Assembly: GCF_049723235.1 (NCBI RefSeq) | Contig: NZ_JBNARB010000006.1 | Location: 1 to 64,000 of the forward strand | Reading direction: 5' to 3' | Length of the DNA stretch: 64,000 nucleotides | DNA from: Thermovenabulum sp049723235 | GTDB taxonomy: Bacteria > Bacillota > Thermosediminibacteria > Thermosediminibacterales > Thermosediminibacteraceae | In this document: in pieces, positions 1 through 7,902 of the stretch | Layout: each line of letters begins with the position of its first letter | How positions within the stretch are numbered: the first letter of the stretch is position 1 | The notes under the pieces: model-generated | What the model was told of the DNA's origin: nothing | The model's database searches: none | The model's input: the letters and a program-made list of their open reading frames with translations, nothing else | Made by a program: the position numbers and the translations under genes

Positions 1-43
1 TTGAATGCCCTAAAATCGCTATTTCATCTGTTTCTCTGATCAT
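1..43 (-). CDS. Start of an unidentified gene downstream of ispG (partial)
   Basis: Only the first 14 codons are inside the window (MIRETDEIAILGHS). The ATG overlaps the ispG stop codon as ATGA, and a GGGGAG ribosome binding site lies just upstream within the ispG end, so the gene is translationally coupled to ispG. In many Clostridia the next gene is proS or polC, but these residues do not look like the start of either, so no function is proposed. Confidence 0.55.
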   Translation of the reverse strand, partial: MIRETDEIAILGHS

Positions 44-1128
44 CGCAATTCACTCCCCTTCTTTAATAACTCTTTAATTTCTTGTATTAATACTTCCACT
101 GCCTCACTCTCTCCAACGGTTCTCTCAATCTTTCCTTTCTTAAATAAAACAAAACTTTTATTTCCTCCTGCCAATCCAATGTCCGCTTCCTTAGCTTCCC
201 CGGGTCCGTTTACCGCACATCCCATAACCGCTACTTTTAAAGGTTCTTTTATATTAGAAAGCCTTTGTTCTATCTCTTTTGCTATCGAAATTAAATTTAC
301 ATTACATCTTGCACAAGTCGGACATGAAATAAGATCGATTCCTGATTTCTTTAAATTAAGACTTTTTAAAAGCTCAATACCCACCTTTATTTCTTCTACC
401 GGATCCCCGGTTATAGAAACCCTTATGGTATCCCCAATTCCCTTATAAAGAAGGGTTCCAATACCAATCGAGGACTTTACCGTTGATTTTATCAATGTTC
501 CAGCTTCAGTAACACCTAAATGCAGAGGATAATCTACCTTTTGAGAAATAAGCTCATAAGCTTTTATTGTAGTTATAACGTCGGAGGATTTAATAGAAAC
601 AACTATATCTTGAAAATCCAGCTCTTCTAAAATTCTAATTTCTTCTAAAGCGCTTTCTACAAGAGCTTCAGCAGTGGGCATTCCATACTTAATAAGGAGT
701 TCTTTTTTTAAAGACCCTGAATTTACTCCTACTCTTAAAGGTACTCCATAATATTTTAGTGCTTTAACCACTTCTATTAATTTTTGCCTGTCACCAATAT
801 TCCCCGGATTTATCCTTATTTTATCCGCACCGTTTTTAACTGACTCTATTGCTAACCTGTAATCGAACTGTATATCTGCCACAATGGGAATATGTATATG
901 CTTTTTTATCGATTTTATCGCTTCAGCTGATTCTACATTGGTAACAGCCACTCTTATTATATCGCAGCCACATTCCTCCAATTTCAAGATCTGTTCTACC
1001 GTAGATTTTACATCTTCAGTTTTGGTGTTGGTCATTGACTGTACTGTAATTGGAGCGTCACCGCCTATATAAATGGTTCCCACTCTGATTTTTTTTGTTG
1101 ATTTTCTCTTAATTACTTCCCTATCCAT
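40..1128 (-). CDS. ispG: 4-hydroxy-3-methylbut-2-enyl diphosphate synthase (flavodoxin), IspG
   Basis: Cytosolic iron-sulfur enzyme of the non-mevalonate (MEP) isoprenoid pathway. It reductively opens methylerythritol cyclodiphosphate to HMBPP. The 362-residue protein has the normal bacterial length. The N-terminal TIM barrel starts with an IRVG..YIGG..P..VQSMT segment. The C-terminal domain has the three 4Fe-4S cysteines, CPTC at about 269-272 and the Cys of GCAVNGPGE at about 304, plus the glutamate of that motif, the usual fourth ligand. The start chosen is the ATG behind GAGG; a start three codons upstream is possible. It is the last complete gene of the frr-uppS-cdsA-rseP-ispG cluster. 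The classical partner dxr is missing from this cluster. Confidence 0.97.
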   Translation of the reverse strand: MDREVIKRKSTKKIRVGTIYIGGDAPITVQSMTNTKTEDVKSTVEQILKLEECGCDIIRVAVTNVESAEAIKSIKKHIHIPIVADIQFDYRLAIESVKNGADKIRINPGNIGDRQKLIEVVKALKYYGVPLRVGVNSGSLKKELLIKYGMPTAEALVESALEEIRILEELDFQDIVVSIKSSDVITTIKAYELISQKVDYPLHLGVTEAGTLIKSTVKSSIGIGTLLYKGIGDTIRVSITGDPVEEIKVGIELLKSLNLKKSGIDLISCPTCARCNVNLISIAKEIEQRLSNIKEPLKVAVMGCAVNGPGEAKEADIGLAGGNKSFVLFKKGKIERTVGESEAVEVLIQEIKELLKKGSELR

Positions 1129-1176
1129 TTTTATCATTCCTCAAATTCTGACATAAGATGTAATTCTCAGTATTTT

Positions 1177-2172
1177 TTAGTAAAATTTTATAAAATCTTT
1201 ATAGGCAATAAAAATAGCCAGTATAATCAGAATAGCAAAACCTATGAAATGAATCATACCCTCTTTCTCTGGATCTACGGGCTTTTTTCTTACTAATTCA
1301 ATAAGCAGGAAAATTATTCTGCTTCCGTCTAATGCAGGAATTGGAAATAAGTTAAATAAACCCAGGTTTATACTAATTATTGCCGCGAGAAAAATAACGT
1401 TAAATATTCCAAATTTGGCAGCTTCTCCTACAATATGTACCATGCCTACAGGCCCTACCAAGTCCTGAGTTCTAATACCTGTTGTGACTAAGGAAATCAC
1501 TATCATTTTTACTACGTAAAACATTCTATTAAAACCGAATATTAAACTCGGAAAAAAAGAATATTTTATCATTTTTGATTTTATTCCAATTATACCCCTT
1601 TTTGTCTGTGGGTCGATTTGAGTTCTTACTCTTAAAGGTATAATACTTTCTCCTCTTTTTATCTCAATATTTATTTCCTTATCTGGTCTATTGCTTATTA
1701 TATCCACTATATTCTCCCAGGAACTTATTTTTTCTCCGTCAATTTTGTAAATAACATCACCGTCTCTAATACCGGCTTTAAAAGCGGGTGAATCGGGAAT
1801 TACTTCTACACTTGTAGTAGTTATACCGGTAAAAAAAGCTACCACCGAAAAAAGCAAAGCACCTAATAAGAGGTTCATTAATGGGCCTGCCAATACTACC
1901 GCCATTCTTGATATAAGTGGTTTATTAGCAAAAGATCGGGGATCATTTGTCTTTTCATCTTCTCCTTCAATTTTAACATAGCCGCCTAAGGGGAAAATTT
2001 TTAACGAATAAACCGTTTCTCCAATTCTTTTCGAAAAAATACTTAGACCAAAGCCTATAGCAAATTCATTTACCTTCATATCGCTTTTTTTTGCCATAAT
2101 AAAGTGGCCAAATTCATGGGCTATTACGAGAGCACCTAAGATTATTATAGAAATAATAATGGTATTACCCAT
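1177..2172 (-). CDS. rseP: RIP metalloprotease RseP/RasP (site-2 protease)
   Basis: Membrane zinc protease that cuts transmembrane proteins within the bilayer, such as anti-sigma factors and remnant signal peptides. The 331 residues carry the HEFGH zinc motif in the first membrane segment (about 19-23), a central PDZ domain (about 100-175, with a GIRDGDVI signature) and the second catalytic motif LFPIPALDG near 270 in a late membrane segment. The family usually has 330-450 residues, so this is a one-PDZ form as in other Firmicutes. The start is the ATG six bases after AGGTG, not the upstream in-frame GTG. It sits between the AI-2E-type permease and ispG, the usual place for rseP. Confidence 0.95.
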   Translation of the reverse strand: MGNTIIISIIILGALVIAHEFGHFIMAKKSDMKVNEFAIGFGLSIFSKRIGETVYSLKIFPLGGYVKIEGEDEKTNDPRSFANKPLISRMAVVLAGPLMNLLLGALLFSVVAFFTGITTTSVEVIPDSPAFKAGIRDGDVIYKIDGEKISSWENIVDIISNRPDKEINIEIKRGESIIPLRVRTQIDPQTKRGIIGIKSKMIKYSFFPSLIFGFNRMFYVVKMIVISLVTTGIRTQDLVGPVGMVHIVGEAAKFGIFNVIFLAAIISINLGLFNLFPIPALDGSRIIFLLIELVRKKPVDPEKEGMIHFIGFAILIILAIFIAYKDFIKFY

Positions 2173-2193
2173 TTTTATCACCTGCCATGAAAA

Positions 2194-3246
2194 TTACTTT
2201 TTACTCAGAGGAGGTACTAAACCTGAGTGCACAGCAGCCCTTATAATTACTGCAATAAGCGGACCTAAAAAAAGACCAAGAAAACCAAAAATTTTTATAC
2301 CTAAATATATAGCTATTAATGCCAGAGTAGGATCCAATCCCAAATTACTACCTATAACTTTTGCCTGAAGAATTTGTCTTGTTCCGATAACCACTAAATA
2401 TATTATCAAAATATATAGGGCAAAACTTACACTTCCTGTTATTATTAGATACAATATCCACGGAATAAAAATTAGACTGGGACCAAATAAGGGAAGTATA
2501 TCTAAAAGCCCGCAAATTAATCCAAGGGTTAATGCATAGTCTACTTTTAATATGTAAAAACCTACGATGGTAATTGCAGTAGAAATTATTACCAGTATTA
2601 TTTGTGCCTTTATTAGACCTATAAATGATAAAAACAATTCAATCTGTATGTTTTCCAATTTTTTATGAAGGGAAGCGGGAAGAATTCTCTTTAATGTATC
2701 TAAAATTTTATGCTTATCCTTTGAAAAAAAGTAACTGGCAAGAAAAGTAAAAATTAAAAATACAATTACTCCGGGTATCAAGACAAGCTTATTGAGTAGA
2801 AAACTATAAAAATTTGAGATATACGTAGAAACATAAGAAATTACTTGATCCCAGTTATTGTTTAAATAATCAAGCGTTTCCTTGGGTATGTACTTGGAAA
2901 TATTATAAAGAGCAAAATTCAATTTATTCCATAATTCATAAATTAAGTTATAATACTTGGGAAGGATCGTTACAAGCTTACCCAATTCTACCGTGATTCT
3001 CGATATACTTAAAATAATAATATAGATTATAAGAGTAAAAATCCCTAATAAAATTATTAAAGAAGAATACGTTCTTTTAATATTGAGCCTTTCAGCAAAT
3101 TTGACCAGGGGTTCGATTAAAAAAGCAATTATTACTCCGAATACAAAGGGCAAAAGGTATCTAATTGTTAATGTAACGATTATTGTGGCAATAATAATAG
3201 AAATTCCGAGGTAAAGGAGGGGTTTATATTCATTCTTTAAAACCAT
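2194..3246 (-). CDS. AI-2E family transporter (UPF0118, YtvI/PerM-like permease)
   Basis: Polytopic membrane protein of 350 residues with about eight predicted membrane segments: two at the N-terminus (about 10-45), one near 60-85, one near 155-175 and a cluster from 205 to 340. The late GLICGLLDILPLFGPSL segment and the LGLDPTLALIAIYLGIKIFGF region are typical of the AI-2E exporter/UPF0118 family. Substrates in Firmicutes are mostly unknown; some members act as sodium/proton antiporters. Its start overlaps the end of cdsA by 10 bases, so it belongs to the cdsA-rseP transcription unit. It occupies the slot where dxr normally sits in Firmicutes. The specific substrate cannot be assigned from sequence. 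Confidence 0.85.
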   Translation of the reverse strand: MVLKNEYKPLLYLGISIIIATIIVTLTIRYLLPFVFGVIIAFLIEPLVKFAERLNIKRTYSSLIILLGIFTLIIYIIILSISRITVELGKLVTILPKYYNLIYELWNKLNFALYNISKYIPKETLDYLNNNWDQVISYVSTYISNFYSFLLNKLVLIPGVIVFLIFTFLASYFFSKDKHKILDTLKRILPASLHKKLENIQIELFLSFIGLIKAQIILVIISTAITIVGFYILKVDYALTLGLICGLLDILPLFGPSLIFIPWILYLIITGSVSFALYILIIYLVVIGTRQILQAKVIGSNLGLDPTLALIAIYLGIKIFGFLGLFLGPLIAVIIRAAVHSGLVPPLSKK

Positions 3247-4064
3247 ATTAACCCTCCTTTTATTATAACGATCATTATATAATAATATGCTACAGGAAAC
3301 GAAAATAGAGTACTATCAAATCTATCTAAAATTCCTCCATGTCCAGGGATAATCCTGGAAAAATCTTTTATTTTGCAAAAACGTTTAATTAAAGAACAGG
3401 ATAAATCCCCAATTTGGGAAAATATTCCAATGAGAAGTCCTAAAATAAAAGCTTCAAACGGTTTTACGGCAGGTAAAAAATATTTTGCAAAAAAAATACT
3501 TATTAAGATACTTCCTCCTATACCTCCTATGCTACCTTCAATACTTTTTTTAGGACTTACCGACGGTATAAGTTTATGTTTCCCAAAAAGCATACCTACA
3601 ATATATGCGAAGGTGTCGCAAGCCCATGTAGAGGCAAAAACCCACCATACGTAATTTATCCCGTTTTCTAAATTCCTGAGTAGTAAAAAATGTAAAAACA
3701 TTATTGAAGTGTAAATAAAACTAAACAAGGTATAAACTATATCGGTTAAATTATTTTTATCATTATTTATTAAAGTAGTCAAAAAACTCATCATTATTAT
3801 TATCGAAAAAGGGAAAAATACGAGCTGAATATTCGGAACAAAATAAACAAAAAAAAGCAGAAATAAATTTAGCAAAACGACGTAACCCAGTTTAATGTCT
3901 ATGCCTATTTTCTTAAAAGCATTGTAAAGTTCCCAATTTGCAATTGTATTGAGTAACCCCAGTGAGATTAGAAAAATTATTTTTCCTACATTTATTACAT
4001 ACCCCAGTAATATTATCCCCACCACAGCGCTTATACTTCTTATAAGAAATTCATTTTTTATCAT
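3237..4064 (-). CDS. cdsA: Phosphatidate cytidylyltransferase CdsA
   Basis: Integral membrane enzyme that makes CDP-diacylglycerol from phosphatidic acid and CTP, the precursor of acidic phospholipids. The 275-residue protein has about eight hydrophobic segments. The family signature is at the C-terminus (about 215-260): GDLSCSLIKRF, then IPGHGGILDRFDS. A VSPKKSIEGSIGG motif precedes it near 165. It overlaps uppS upstream by 14 bases and the AI-2E-type permease downstream by 10 bases, indicating coupled translation. Length and motifs are normal. Confidence 0.97.
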   Translation of the reverse strand: MIKNEFLIRSISAVVGIILLGYVINVGKIIFLISLGLLNTIANWELYNAFKKIGIDIKLGYVVLLNLFLLFFVYFVPNIQLVFFPFSIIIMMSFLTTLINNDKNNLTDIVYTLFSFIYTSIMFLHFLLLRNLENGINYVWWVFASTWACDTFAYIVGMLFGKHKLIPSVSPKKSIEGSIGGIGGSILISIFFAKYFLPAVKPFEAFILGLLIGIFSQIGDLSCSLIKRFCKIKDFSRIIPGHGGILDRFDSTLFSFPVAYYYIMIVIIKGGLIWF

Positions 4065-4779
4065 TGTTATTATTTAAACCCCCAAATCTTCTATCTCTTT
4101 TCTGAAAATCCGAGATAGCCCTCATCAAATCATCTTTTTTAAAATCAGGCCAGGTTTTTTCACAAAACCAAAGCTCCGTATAAGCTAACTGGTAAAGTAA
4201 AAAATTGCTGATTCTTAATTCTCCACTGGGGCGAATTAAAAGATCGGGATCCGGTAAATCTCCTGTAAATAAGTATTTTTTGAACAATGAGTCATCAATC
4301 TCATCAATTTCGATCTTACCTTTTTTTACCTCATCTGCAATGATCTTGCATGCTCTTAAAATTTCGTCCCTTCCACCGTAATTCACTGCTATATTTAATA
4401 TTAAACCACTGCAATTTTTAGTTTTTTCTAAAGCCTTTTCTATTTCTTCTATAACTTTTTTGGGTAATCTTTCGATATTTCCAGATACTTTAATTTTAAT
4501 ATTGTTGTTTTTTAACCTATCTGTCTCTTTTTGTAAAAAATATCTGAGTAAATTAAAGATTGTACTTACTTCTTCATAGGGTCTTTTCCAATTTTCGGTA
4601 GAAAAAGCATAAACTGTTAATACTTTTACTCCTATCTCCGCACAGCATTCCACAATCTCTTTTAAACTATCTGCACCTGCCCAATGTCCCGCTATTCTCG
4701 GAAGACCTTTTGAACGAGCCCATCTGCCGTTCCCATCCATAATTATAGCAATATGCGAAGGAATAATTTTATCTATCAT
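4051..4779 (-). CDS. uppS: Undecaprenyl diphosphate synthase (cis-prenyltransferase) UppS
   Basis: Adds isopentenyl diphosphate units to farnesyl diphosphate in cis to make the C55 carrier lipid for peptidoglycan and other wall polymers. The protein has 242 residues. The catalytic Asp is in IMDGNGRWA (D15). AFSTENWKRP follows near 70, and the C-terminal signature RPSGELRISNFLL and YTELWF near 190-205 binds pyrophosphate. The start has a clear AGGAGGT Shine-Dalgarno sequence. The allylic primer would come from ispA in this same window (31.3 kb). Confidence 0.98.
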   Translation of the reverse strand: MIDKIIPSHIAIIMDGNGRWARSKGLPRIAGHWAGADSLKEIVECCAEIGVKVLTVYAFSTENWKRPYEEVSTIFNLLRYFLQKETDRLKNNNIKIKVSGNIERLPKKVIEEIEKALEKTKNCSGLILNIAVNYGGRDEILRACKIIADEVKKGKIEIDEIDDSLFKKYLFTGDLPDPDLLIRPSGELRISNFLLYQLAYTELWFCEKTWPDFKKDDLMRAISDFQKRDRRFGGLNNNNDKK

Positions 4780-4802
4780 AATACCTCCTAAATAAATCCA
4801 TA

Positions 4803-4825
4803 CCCCCTTTTATAAAAAAAGGGGG
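4803..4825 (-). other. Stem-loop between the small frr-linked gene and uppS
   Basis: A 9-bp inverted repeat (five C and four T pairing with four A and five G, loop of 5) lies between the stop of the small gene and uppS. No U-run follows the hairpin in the minus direction, so it looks like an RNA-processing or stability element, not a strong terminator. Confidence 0.4.
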
Positions 4826-4833
4826 ATTTCCTA

Positions 4834-5028
4834 TTAAGGTTTAAAATAAGCTACCAGAATATCAGCTTTTGAATCAATTAATTTTACCCTTACCACAACT
4901 TCCCTGGTAAAACCCTTTACTTCTTTGAAGGGAAATAAATACTTTATTGAATTTATTTCTACATTTTGCTTATTTAAAATTTCAACAGCATCTTTTAACT
5001 CAATACCTGTTAATTCTTCAATAAAAAT
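4834..5028 (-). CDS. Small conserved-looking protein between frr and uppS, probable ATT start
   Basis: An open frame of 64 codons fills the gap between frr and uppS. No ATG, GTG or TTG precedes it in frame. GGAGGT, formed by the last codons of frr, lies six bases before an in-frame ATT (5028-5026), so I propose ATT as start, as known for infC. The product begins MFIEELTGIELKDAVEIL and ends KADILVAYFKP. It shows an alternating helix and strand pattern with no membrane segment, resembling a single small alpha/beta domain. The short spacing, codon use like its neighbours and full use of the gap support a real gene. Small unnamed proteins occur at this place in other Clostridia. Function unknown. 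Confidence 0.7.
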   Translation of the reverse strand: MFIEELTGIELKDAVEILNKQNVEINSIKYLFPFKEVKGFTREVVVRVKLIDSKADILVAYFKP

Positions 5029-5030
5029 AC

Positions 5031-5588
5031 TTATACCTCCATTATCTCTTTTTCCTTAGAATTATAAATTTTATCAATTTCTTCAATGAATTTATCCGTC
5101 ATTTTTTGAATATCCTCTTGGGCTCTCTTATGCTCATCCTCCGATATTTCTCCGTTTTTTTCCATTTTCTTCAATTGATCATTTACATCTCTTCTTATAT
5201 TTCTAATATGTACCTTAGCTTCTTCAGCTTTTTGTTTGGCCATTTTTGTTAGTTCTTTTCGTCTTTCCATAGTTAAAACCGGCAATACTAACCTTATTAC
5301 CTTTCCATCGTTATTGGGAGTTAATCCCAGATCAGATTTTAAGATTGCTTTTTCTATAGGTTGAAGCATTTTAGCATCCCAGGGCTGAATTACTATCATT
5401 CTTGGTTCCGGGATGTTTATGGTTGCAACCTGGTTTACGGGTGTAGGGGTACCGTAATAATCAACCATAACTTTGTCAAGCAAAGCTGTGGTAGCACGAC
5501 CGGCTCTAATGGTTGCTAATTCCTGTTTGTAAAGGGAAATAACCTTATTCATCTTTTCCTCGGTTTCTTTAAATAGCTTTTTATCCAC
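5031..5588 (-). CDS. frr: Ribosome recycling factor
   Basis: With EF-G it splits the post-termination ribosome. The 185-residue length is standard. The long helical bundle carries RAGRATTALLDKVMVDYYGTPTPVNQVA near 30-57 and the ERRKELTKMAKQ segment near 120. Translation starts at GTG after AAAGGGGG, three bases after pyrH. The 3-prime end supplies the Shine-Dalgarno of the next small gene. Order rpsB-tsf-pyrH-frr-uppS-cdsA is ancestral in Firmicutes. Confidence 0.98.
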   Translation of the reverse strand: MDKKLFKETEEKMNKVISLYKQELATIRAGRATTALLDKVMVDYYGTPTPVNQVATINIPEPRMIVIQPWDAKMLQPIEKAILKSDLGLTPNNDGKVIRLVLPVLTMERRKELTKMAKQKAEEAKVHIRNIRRDVNDQLKKMEKNGEISEDEHKRAQEDIQKMTDKFIEEIDKIYNSKEKEIMEV

Positions 5589-5591
5589 AAT

Positions 5592-6305
5592 TTAACCCCC
5601 TTTAACAAAAGTTCCTATATTTTCTCCCAATGCCGCCTTAACTATATTCCCCGGTTGATTGAGACCAAATACTATTATTGGGATTTTATTATCCATACAC
5701 AAGGATGTAGCGGTAGAATCCATAACTCCAAGCCCCATATTTAAAATATCAATATAATCAAGGCTCTCAAATTTTTGAGCATTTGGGTTTTTCAAAGGAT
5801 CCGAATCATAAACACCGTCCACCCGTTTTGCAAGCAGTATTACATCTGCTTCGATTTCAGCAGCTCTAAGAGCTGCCGCAGTATCTGTGGAGAAAAAGGG
5901 ATTGCCTGTACCCGCCGCAAAGATCACTACTCTTCCCTTTTCAAGGTGTCTAATAGCTCTTCTTCTAATATAAGGTTCTGCTATTGCTCTCATTTCAATA
6001 GCTGTTTGAACCCTTGTTTCTATATTTCTTTTCTCCAGTGCATCCTGAAGAGCTAAAGCATTTATTACCGTAGCCAGCATCCCCATATAATCAGCAGTAG
6101 CTCTATCAAGCTGTGGATAATTCCGACCGCGCCAGATATTGCCTCCTCCTACAACAACTGCTACGCTAATTCCATACTTCCTAATTTCTTTTATTTCTTC
6201 AGCAATAGAATCCACTACTTCCTGATCTATACCAAATCCTTTCTCTCCTGCCAGAGCTTCCCCGCTAATTTTTAATACAATTCTATTGTACTTTAATTTC
6301 TGCAT
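5592..6305 (-). CDS. pyrH: UMP kinase
   Basis: Phosphorylates UMP to UDP in the pyrimidine pathway. The 237-residue amino acid kinase fold has LKISGEALAG at the N-terminus (phosphate binding), VVGGGNIWRGR near 50, a central GTGNPFFSTDTAA segment near 130 and a VDGVYDSDP segment near 163. It lies three bases before frr and follows a terminator-like hairpin after tsf. Confidence 0.98.
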   Translation of the reverse strand: MQKLKYNRIVLKISGEALAGEKGFGIDQEVVDSIAEEIKEIRKYGISVAVVVGGGNIWRGRNYPQLDRATADYMGMLATVINALALQDALEKRNIETRVQTAIEMRAIAEPYIRRRAIRHLEKGRVVIFAAGTGNPFFSTDTAAALRAAEIEADVILLAKRVDGVYDSDPLKNPNAQKFESLDYIDILNMGLGVMDSTATSLCMDNKIPIIVFGLNQPGNIVKAALGENIGTFVKGG

Positions 6306-6342
6306 TTATAAACCCTCTCTTTAAAAAATTGTTTTATTTTTT

Positions 6343-6367
6343 AAAAAAGAGACACGGATAGTGTCTC
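6343..6367 (-). terminator. Intrinsic terminator after tsf
   Basis: A 7-bp perfect stem (GAGACAC with GTGTCTC, loop of 5) is followed in the minus direction by a run of six T (6348-6343). It lies 11 bases beyond the tsf stop. T-rich flanks on both sides may also make it work in the plus direction. Some read-through into pyrH is expected, as no strong pyrH promoter was identified. Confidence 0.8.
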
Positions 6368-6378
6368 TTTTTTAAAAA

Positions 6379-6990
6379 TTATACTTTGCTTGCCGTATCC
6401 ATTTCTCCTTTTTCAAATCTTACGAATCTTGAAACAGTAATATTTTCTCCCAATAAGGCAATTTTTTCCATAATGATTTGCGAAACTTTTCTATCAGGGT
6501 CTTTAATAAAAGGTTGTTCTAATAAGCAATTTTCTTCGAAAAATTTTTCCAGTCTGCCTTCTACGATTTTATCTACAACATGTTCGGGCTTACCTTCATT
6601 AATAGCCTGAGTTCTGAGTATCTGCTTCTCATTCTCTATAATTTCAGCAGGTACATCTTCTCTTTTTATGTACTTTGGATTAGCCGCCGCAATCTGCATA
6701 GCTAAATCTTTGACTAAGGATTTGAATTCATCATTTCTTGCTACAAAATCAGTTTCGCAATTTACTTCTAAAAGCACTCCTATACGGCCTCCACCATGAA
6801 TGTATGAATCAATAATGCCTTCTTTTGCTTCTCTTCCAGCTTTTTTCGCAGCTTTAGCTAATCCTCTTTCCCTTAAAATAACAACAGCTTTTTCCATATC
6901 TCCATCAGCTTCGGCTAAAGCCTTTTTGCAATCCATTATTCCAGCACCTGTTCTTTCTCTAAGTTCTTTTACCTGTTCTGATGAAATCAT
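6379..6990 (-). CDS. tsf: Translation elongation factor Ts
   Basis: Guanine nucleotide exchange factor for EF-Tu. The 203-residue protein is the short Firmicute type. The N-terminal UBA-like domain has LRERTGAGIMDCKKAL at about 10-25, and the core has NCETDFVARNDEF at about 79-91, including the TDFV motif that contacts EF-Tu. AGGAGGT precedes the ATG. It follows rpsB in the usual pair. Confidence 0.98.
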   Translation of the reverse strand: MISSEQVKELRERTGAGIMDCKKALAEADGDMEKAVVILRERGLAKAAKKAGREAKEGIIDSYIHGGGRIGVLLEVNCETDFVARNDEFKSLVKDLAMQIAAANPKYIKREDVPAEIIENEKQILRTQAINEGKPEHVVDKIVEGRLEKFFEENCLLEQPFIKDPDRKVSQIIMEKIALLGENITVSRFVRFEKGEMDTASKV

Positions 6991-7017
6991 CCTTTATACC
7001 TCCTGTAATATATACTT

Positions 7018-7047
7018 AAGGTAAGGACATAATGCCGTCCTTACCTT
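7018..7047 (-). other. Stem-loop in the rpsB-tsf intergenic region
   Basis: An 11-bp perfect inverted repeat (AAGGTAAGGAC with GTCCTTACCTT, loop of 8) fills most of the gap between rpsB and tsf. No U-run follows. It is placed to adjust the rpsB to tsf ratio by attenuation or by protecting 3-prime ends, which is inference. Confidence 0.5.
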
Positions 7048-7053
7048 TCCGTC

Positions 7054-7761
7054 TTATGCCTCAGCAGCGTTCAATTGTTCTCCCTGCTTGCCCTCCAAAA
7101 CGGCATCTGCAATTTTTTCAGCTATCAATTTTACAGCTCTAATGGCATCATCGTTTCCAGGAATTACATAATCAATTTCATCAGGATCACAATTGGTATC
7201 TACAATAGCTACAATAGGAATATTTAATTTTCTGGCTTCAGAAACCGCTATTTTTTCTTTCCTTGGATCTACAATGAATAGAGCATCGGGAAGTGAATTC
7301 ATTTCTTTTATTCCACCTAAATACTTTTCTAAGCGCTCTTTTTCTCTTTTTAAATTTAGAACCTCTTTTTTGGGCAAAACGTCAAAGGTTCCTTCCTGTT
7401 CCATTTTTTCCAGTTCCTTTAAGCGCTCCACTCTTTTTCTTATAGTTCTGAAATTGGTAAGCATTCCGCCCAGCCATCTTTGATTAACATAAAACATATC
7501 ACATCTTTTGGCTTCTTCCATGACAGATTCCTGAGCCTGTTTTTTAGTACCGACAAAGAGAATTTTTCCACCTTCTGCAGATAAGTTTTTAACAAATTCA
7601 TAAGCTTCTTCTAATTTTTTAACGGTTTTTTGCAGGTCAATGATGTAGATTCCATTTCTTTCGGTAAAGATATACTCCTTCATTTTAGGGTTCCATCTTC
7701 TGGTTTGATGTCCAAAATGAACCCCTGCTTCAAGCAATTGTTTCATTGAAATAATTGACAT
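7054..7761 (-). CDS. rpsB: 30S ribosomal protein S2
   Basis: The 235-residue product carries the S2 signatures: MKQLLEAGVHFGHQTRRWNPKM at the N-terminus, RWLGGMLTNF near 93 and IVDTNCDPDEIDYVIPGND near 190-210. I chose the ATG behind AAAGGAGG (7771-7778); the frame is open for 11 more codons but those lie in the leader. The transcript begins at a good sigma-A promoter about 105 bases upstream. Confidence 0.98.
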   Translation of the reverse strand: MSIISMKQLLEAGVHFGHQTRRWNPKMKEYIFTERNGIYIIDLQKTVKKLEEAYEFVKNLSAEGGKILFVGTKKQAQESVMEEAKRCDMFYVNQRWLGGMLTNFRTIRKRVERLKELEKMEQEGTFDVLPKKEVLNLKREKERLEKYLGGIKEMNSLPDALFIVDPRKEKIAVSEARKLNIPIVAIVDTNCDPDEIDYVIPGNDDAIRAVKLIAEKIADAVLEGKQGEQLNAAEA

Positions 7762-7867
7762 TAAATATACCTCCTTTTGTTTTTTCCTCCGCACAGTTCA
7801 TCTTCCAAAAAGACCTATTAAGGCACCCTTTCTGGAATCGCCGGCGTGAGTATTCCGTATTTTACCG
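7762..7867 (-). promoter_or_regulatory. 5-prime leader of rpsB, possible ribosomal protein autoregulatory element
   Basis: About 105 bases separate the predicted transcription start from the rpsB ATG. The leader is richer in G and C than its surroundings and contains complementary segments such as GGAAT with ATTCC around the CGCCGGCG core. Leaders of this kind before rpsB often bind S2 for feedback control. I cannot match it to a known family by eye. Confidence 0.35.
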
Positions 7868-7873
7868 CATGTA

Positions 7874-7902
7874 AGTATATCATAAAATGGCTTCTTGTGC
7901 AA
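7874..7902 (-). promoter_or_regulatory. Sigma-A promoter of rpsB
   Basis: TTGCAC, 17 bases, then TATACT, reading on the minus strand. It overlaps the last codons of the upstream activase gene and is the only good vegetative promoter ahead of the rpsB-tsf pair. Confidence 0.75.
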
